Source: an uncultured Eubacteriales bacterium
GTDB taxonomy: Bacteria; Bacillota; Clostridia; Lachnospirales; Lachnospiraceae
NCBI GenBank assembly: GCA_949292785.1
Contig: CASFBK010000007.1
Location: 1-64,000, forward strand
Length of the DNA: 64,000 bases
Direction: 5' to 3'
The position numbers were made by a program, and so were the translations under genes. Shown here one piece after another: positions 60,490-64,000 of the stretch. Each line of letters starts with the position of its first letter. The first letter of the stretch is position 1. The notes under the pieces were generated by a model. It saw only the letters and a list, made by a program, of their open reading frames with translations, ran no database searches and was not told where the DNA came from.

Positions 60490-61392
60490 ATGGCAGAGAC
60501 TATGGACGATTATAAAGAAGAATTAGAGGCTTCTTTTCGCAAGATTAAGGAAGGAGATATTATCACCGGAACTGTAATCGATGTAAATGAAGAAGAAGTA
60601 ACGCTGGATTTGAAATATTATGCACAGGGAATTATTAAGACAGAAGATTTAAGCAATGACCCTGGATTTCAGGTGATGGAAGAGATACATCCGGGCGATG
60701 AACTGGAAGCGACCGTAGTAAGTACGGATGATGGACAGGGGAACATTCAGCTTTCCAGAAAGGAAGCAAATGAGGTTTTGGCTTGGGAGAAATTGAAAGA
60801 ATATCAGGAAGAAGAGACAACACTTTCTGTAAAGATAGCAGGAATCGTACCAAGTGGTGTGATTGCTTATGTGGAAGGCATCAGAGGATTTATTCCTGCA
60901 TCCCAGCTGGCGCTTTCCTATGTGGAAGCTACCGAAGAATGGCTGGGAAAGACAGTAGAAGTACGTGTCATCAATGTGGAGGAGGCAAAGAAGAAACTGG
61001 TACTTTCCGCAAAGGTTATTTTGAAAGAAAAAGAGCAGGAAGAACATAATCATAAGATTTCTATGATGGTTCCGGGAAGTGTTTTGGAAGGAACGGTAGA
61101 GAACCTTATGCCGTATGGTGCTTTTATAGATTTGGGAGATGGAATCAGCGGACTGGTACACATTTCCCAGATTTCCCAGAAGCGAATCGGAAAGCCTTCT
61201 GAAGTTTTGAAAGAGGGACAGAAGGTAAAAGTAAAGGTCCTAAATACCAATGATAATAAAGTAAGTCTCAGCATGAAAGCATTAGAGGAAGAAATGGTAG
61301 ATACCGAGCAGGCTGGAGAAGTAGAGGAATATATTTCCAACGAGAGCGCTTCCACCAGTCTGGGAGATTTGCTTTCCAAATTGAAACTGTAA
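60490..61392 (+). CDS. S1 RNA-binding domain protein (short ribosomal protein S1-like)
   Basis: 300 residues from ATG 60490 after AAAGGAGTG. Three S1 domains are seen: 18-90 (GDIITGTVIDVNEEEVTLDL), 100-175 (IAGIVPSGVIAYVEGIRGFI) and 190-270 (GTVENLMPYGAFIDLGDGIS). An acidic C-terminus follows. It is shorter than full-length S1 (four to six domains) and resembles the S1 homologues of low-GC Firmicutes that may help translation or RNA binding. Confidence 0.85.
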   Translation: MAETMDDYKEELEASFRKIKEGDIITGTVIDVNEEEVTLDLKYYAQGIIKTEDLSNDPGFQVMEEIHPGDELEATVVSTDDGQGNIQLSRKEANEVLAWEKLKEYQEEETTLSVKIAGIVPSGVIAYVEGIRGFIPASQLALSYVEATEEWLGKTVEVRVINVEEAKKKLVLSAKVILKEKEQEEHNHKISMMVPGSVLEGTVENLMPYGAFIDLGDGISGLVHISQISQKRIGKPSEVLKEGQKVKVKVLNTNDNKVSLSMKALEEEMVDTEQAGEVEEYISNESASTSLGDLLSKLKL

Positions 61393-61420
61393 GGATATTC
61401 AGGCGGAAGGAGTACGAGAG

Positions 61421-62233
61421 ATGAGAGTAAATGCGATTCAGGGAACGGAGGGAAATACTGTTATTGACAGAACCAGTACAGTAAACAGCACAGAGAATTT
61501 TTCCTCCTATCTTCAGACGACCGCATCTTTGGAAGAGATATTTACAGAAGCAGCTGAGCGTTACAATGTGCCAAAGGATTTGATTAAGGCGATTGCAAAG
61601 ACGGAGTCAGATTTCAATCCCAATGCTACCTCCGGTTCCGGAGCCCAGGGACTGATGCAGCTGATGCCGGCGACAGCAAGAGAATTAGGAGTTACCGATG
61701 CATATGATCCCTATCAGAATGTTATGGGTGGAACCAAGTATATCAGTCAGCTGTTAAATAAATATGACGGTGACGTAAAGCTGGCGCTTGCAGCCTACAA
61801 TGCCGGAAGTGGTAATGTGGCAAAATACGGCGGAATCCCGCCATTTAAAGAGACACAGAATTATGTAGTAAAGGTTATGAATTATATGAACAGCGGTGTT
61901 CAGGTTCCGGATGCCTATTATACTACTGCAGGTCAAGAAAGCACCGGAGTTGAGGCAGCAGCCGGTACAACAGATAATCGGGTTAAGGGAATTCTGGCAG
62001 CGGCTTCTGTAGAAGAAGCAGAGGACAATTATTTTAAAGGCGCCTTGAATCAACTGTTTTCTTATGACGATTATCTTCGCTTTATAGAACTGTACACCAA
62101 GGTGCAGCAGACGCAGCGGGAAAAGGAACAGGAAGAGGAGCAAAAGCAGGCAGGGATTTCAGATTCCTATTATTCTTATCAGGAAATCAAGTACAATCCT
62201 GCAGTGCTTGGAATTATAAACAGTAACAACTAG
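61421..62233 (+). CDS. Lytic transglycosylase (SLT domain)
   Basis: 270 residues; ATG 61421 after GGAAGGAGTACGAG. The SLT domain covers about 36-150, with catalytic E62 in [11 protein letters not shown], the [13 protein letters not shown] motif and AYNAGSGNV. There is no signal peptide, so it may be exported by another route, as for flagellar or cell-wall transglycosylases. It cleaves the glycan strands of peptidoglycan. The C-terminal Glu-Gln-rich helix is unusual. Confidence 0.88.
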   Translation: MRVNAIQGTEGNTVIDRTSTVNSTENFSSYLQTTASLEEIFTEAAERYNVPKDLIKAIAKTESDFNPNATSGSGAQGLMQLMPATARELGVTDAYDPYQNVMGGTKYISQLLNKYDGDVKLALAAYNAGSGNVAKYGGIPPFKETQNYVVKVMNYMNSGVQVPDAYYTTAGQESTGVEAAAGTTDNRVKGILAAASVEEAEDNYFKGALNQLFSYDDYLRFIELYTKVQQTQREKEQEEEQKQAGISDSYYSYQEIKYNPAVLGIINSNN

Positions 62234-62246
62234 GCAGGAGAGCAGA

Positions 62247-62681
62247 ATGGAAACAATTAAAATTAAATATTTTACCGAAGAGATTGACAAACTTACCTAC
62301 ATTGATGGAAAATCCGACTGGATTGATTTGCGGGCGAGTGAAACCGTGGAATTAAAAGCAGGGGAATTTAAGCTGATTCCGCTGGGAGTAGCAATGGAAT
62401 TACCGGCAGGCTATGAGGCACATGTGGTTCCAAGAAGCTCCACCTTTAAGAATTATGGGGTTTTGCAGGTGAACAGCTGTGGAATTATTGACGGAAGCTA
62501 TTGCGGAGATGAAGATATGTGGAGAATGCCGGTCTATGCCACAAGAGATACCGTAATCCAGAAGAATGACAGAATCTGTCAATTCCGCATTGTTCAGAAT
62601 CAGCCTAAGATTGAATTTCAGCAGGTAGCGTCTTTGAAAAACGAGAATCGTGGAGGGTTTGGAAGTACAGGTAAAAACTAA
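62247..62681 (+). CDS. dut: dUTP diphosphatase
   Basis: 144 residues; ATG 62247 after GGAGAGCAG. Motif 2 is VPRSSTFKN, motif 3 is [16 protein letters not shown] and motif 5 is [10 protein letters not shown]. It hydrolyses dUTP to dUMP and so protects DNA from uracil. The N-terminal extension ([18 protein letters not shown]) is typical of the Clostridial form. Confidence 0.93.
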   Translation: METIKIKYFTEEIDKLTYIDGKSDWIDLRASETVELKAGEFKLIPLGVAMELPAGYEAHVVPRSSTFKNYGVLQVNSCGIIDGSYCGDEDMWRMPVYATRDTVIQKNDRICQFRIVQNQPKIEFQQVASLKNENRGGFGSTGKN

Positions 62682-62710
62682 AGAGCGAGCATAAGGCAGG
62701 AGGGATTATT

Positions 62711-63355
62711 ATGGAAGAACGTATGGTAAAGTTCTACGCGAAAGACAGTAATAAAGTGGCAATTCATGCAGTGCCGGGGCATTTTTCAACTGGACATTCC
62801 CATATCAATTATTACATTAACATTACCAGCTTGAAAAGCCGTGTCAGTGAGGCGAGAGAATTAGCAAAGCTGCTGGCAGGAAAGTTCACCAGTCATATTA
62901 CCATAGATACGATTGTATGTATGGACGGTATGGATGTGGTAGGAGCATTTCTGGCAGAGGAATTAGAGAAGCGTAATATCATGACGATTACCAATCTGCA
63001 TGAGACCGTATATGTGGTTCCGCCAGAGTTTAATTCCAATAATCAGATGATTTTTCGGGACAATTCCATACCTGCCATTCAGGGAAAGCATGTACTTTTG
63101 CTTTTGGCAACCACGACAACAGGGGTTACCATACGTCAGAGCCTGGAATGTATTCGCTATTATGGCGGCAGTGTAGTAGGCGTAGTTTCTGCTTTCAGTA
63201 CGGTGAAGAAAGTAGATGGATTTCAGATAGAGTGCGCATTTGATGAAGAAGATGTGCCGGGCTATGCTACATATCCTGCCAATGATTGTCCGTTTTGTAA
63301 AAAGGGACACAGAGTAGAAGCTATGGTGAATGGGTTTGGATATTCTAAACTGTAG
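62711..63355 (+). CDS. Orotate phosphoribosyltransferase-like protein with altered PRPP loop
   Basis: 214 residues; ATG 62711 after GGAGGGATTATT. The type I PRTase fold is clear (VCMDGMDVVGAFLAEELEKR, GSVVGVVSAFSTVKK). The PRPP loop reads HVLLLLATTTTGVTIRQSLE instead of a DD-containing VDDVxTTG, so the two acidic residues are missing. A CPFCKKGH pair near the C-terminus might bind zinc. It may be a regulator or a divergent transferase rather than a standard PyrE. Confidence 0.75.
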   Translation: MEERMVKFYAKDSNKVAIHAVPGHFSTGHSHINYYINITSLKSRVSEARELAKLLAGKFTSHITIDTIVCMDGMDVVGAFLAEELEKRNIMTITNLHETVYVVPPEFNSNNQMIFRDNSIPAIQGKHVLLLLATTTTGVTIRQSLECIRYYGGSVVGVVSAFSTVKKVDGFQIECAFDEEDVPGYATYPANDCPFCKKGHRVEAMVNGFGYSKL

Positions 63356-63417
63356 TTCGTCATTTTGTATAGAAAAGAAACTGAAATTCGTTAAAGTGAC
63401 GAAGATGTGTGAAAAAG

Positions 63418-63460
63418 ATATGCTTTCTTGGCGGAAATGACAAGAAAGCATATTGTTTTT
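63418..63460 (+). terminator. Terminator before the ABC transporter gene
   Basis: ATATGCTTTCTTG pairs with CAAGAAAGCATAT and is followed by TGTTTTTT. Confidence 0.85.
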
Positions 63461-63557
63461 TGTAGATATAACAGATGCAATTTGCCGCTGGATTTGGTAG
63501 TATTATCTCAGAAAATAAATTCTGCAGGACAGAACAATACTCAGGAGGTAATTTGAA

Positions 63558-64000
63558 ATGGCAAGTTTATCATTAAAGAACATTTGTAAAGTATATCCAA
63601 ACGGATTTGAAGCCGTAAAAGACTTCAACCTTGAAGTTGCAGACAAAGAATTCATCATCTTCGTAGGACCATCCGGATGTGGTAAATCCACAACACTTCG
63701 TATGATTGCAGGTCTGGAAGAAATCTCTTCCGGAGAACTTTCTATCGATGGAAAGATTGTAAATGACGTAGAACCGAAAGACAGAGATATCGCAATGGTA
63801 TTCCAGAACTACGCATTATATCCACATATGACCGTATTTGATAACATGGCATTCGGATTAAAATTAAGAAAAGTTCCAAAGGCTGAAATCAAACAGAAGG
63901 TAGAAGAAGCAGCTAGAATCCTTGACCTTGAGAAATTATTAGACCGTAAGCCAAAGGCTTTATCCGGTGGACAGAGACAGCGTGTTGCTATGGGTCGTGC
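63558..64000 (+). CDS. MsmX/UgpC-type sugar ABC transporter ATP-binding protein (partial)
   Basis: The first 147 codons are in the window, from ATG 63558 after AGGAGGTAATTT; the 3' end is cut off. Walker A is GPSGCGKST, the Q-loop [18 protein letters not shown] and the signature [14 protein letters not shown]. This is the shared ATPase that energises several sugar importers in Firmicutes. No transporter partners are visible in the window. Confidence 0.92.
   Translation, partial: MASLSLKNICKVYPNGFEAVKDFNLEVADKEFIIFVGPSGCGKSTTLRMIAGLEEISSGELSIDGKIVNDVEPKDRDIAMVFQNYALYPHMTVFDNMAFGLKLRKVPKAEIKQKVEEAARILDLEKLLDRKPKALSGGQRQRVAMGR

Overview
The window reads as low-GC Clostridia, most likely a gut Lachnospiraceae. 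The basis is AT-rich coding with AGGAGG-type ribosome binding sites, a cysE-cysS-mrnC-rlmB-sigH block typical of Firmicutes, a tRNA-sensing T-box leader, VKTG-type sortase anchoring, GHKL/LytTR signalling, and small families common in that group (HPr-like, YmaF, DUF6774-like, holin-like toxin). The family assignment is inferred from gene families, not from any search.

Region 1 (1-22.8 kb): the 3' end of a 23S rRNA gene and a tRNA-Trp are followed by a compact phage-derived element. One long minus-strand operon (about 16.9 kb down to 0.48 kb) encodes a tail: tube, assembly factors, tape measure, hub/baseplate-like and fibre-like proteins, an M15 endolysin and small membrane proteins. I see no terminase, portal, capsid, sheath or integrase, so it resembles an F-type (non-contractile) phage-tail-like particle rather than a whole prophage. 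Directly upstream and co-oriented lies a 937-aa single-chain RNA polymerase of the double-psi-beta-barrel class (YonO / eukaryotic RdRP-like), with a DxDxD centre. Divergent from it is an operon of a sigma-like protein, a DUF262 protein and an 82-aa protein. Its promoter carries two GAAC-N4-GTTC LexA boxes, one inside the -35/-10 spacer. The inferred circuit is: DNA damage, loss of LexA, sigma-like factor, dedicated polymerase, tail particle. The tape measure gene is interrupted by about 0.8 kb of non-coding sequence resembling group II intron RNA whose domain order looks rearranged.

Region 2 (22.8-37.6 kb): ordinary chromosome. It holds a YfbK-like VWA lipoprotein, a tiny membrane peptide, the larC-larB-larE nickel-pincer cofactor genes (no larA in view), a His-less HPr-like protein, an Fe-S helicase fused to a RecB/Cas4-type nuclease domain, a glyoxalase-like protein, a LysR regulator, a chemotaxis receptor and a fused purL.

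Region 3 (37.7-46 kb): a GHKL histidine kinase, a 1403-aa InlB-repeat surface protein, a LytTR response regulator and a second chemotaxis receptor. A relic of a second response regulator overlaps the kinase start. Paired TTTACAAT repeats at 21-bp spacing precede both the surface protein and the regulator/receptor promoters.

Region 4 (46-51.3 kb): a HAD phosphatase, tRNA-Val and tRNA-Met, then a patchwork of small or unknown genes, repeats, a small toxin-like peptide and an NYN-LOTUS protein. Region 5 (51.4-64 kb): housekeeping genes: glf, apt, ispF, an Eis-like acetyltransferase, a cysteine-type T-box with cysE-cysS-mrnC-rlmB-sigH, tRNA-Thr(GGT) directly upstream of trmO, an S1-domain protein, a lytic transglycosylase, dut, a PyrE-like protein and the start of an MsmX/UgpC-type ABC ATPase cut by the window edge.
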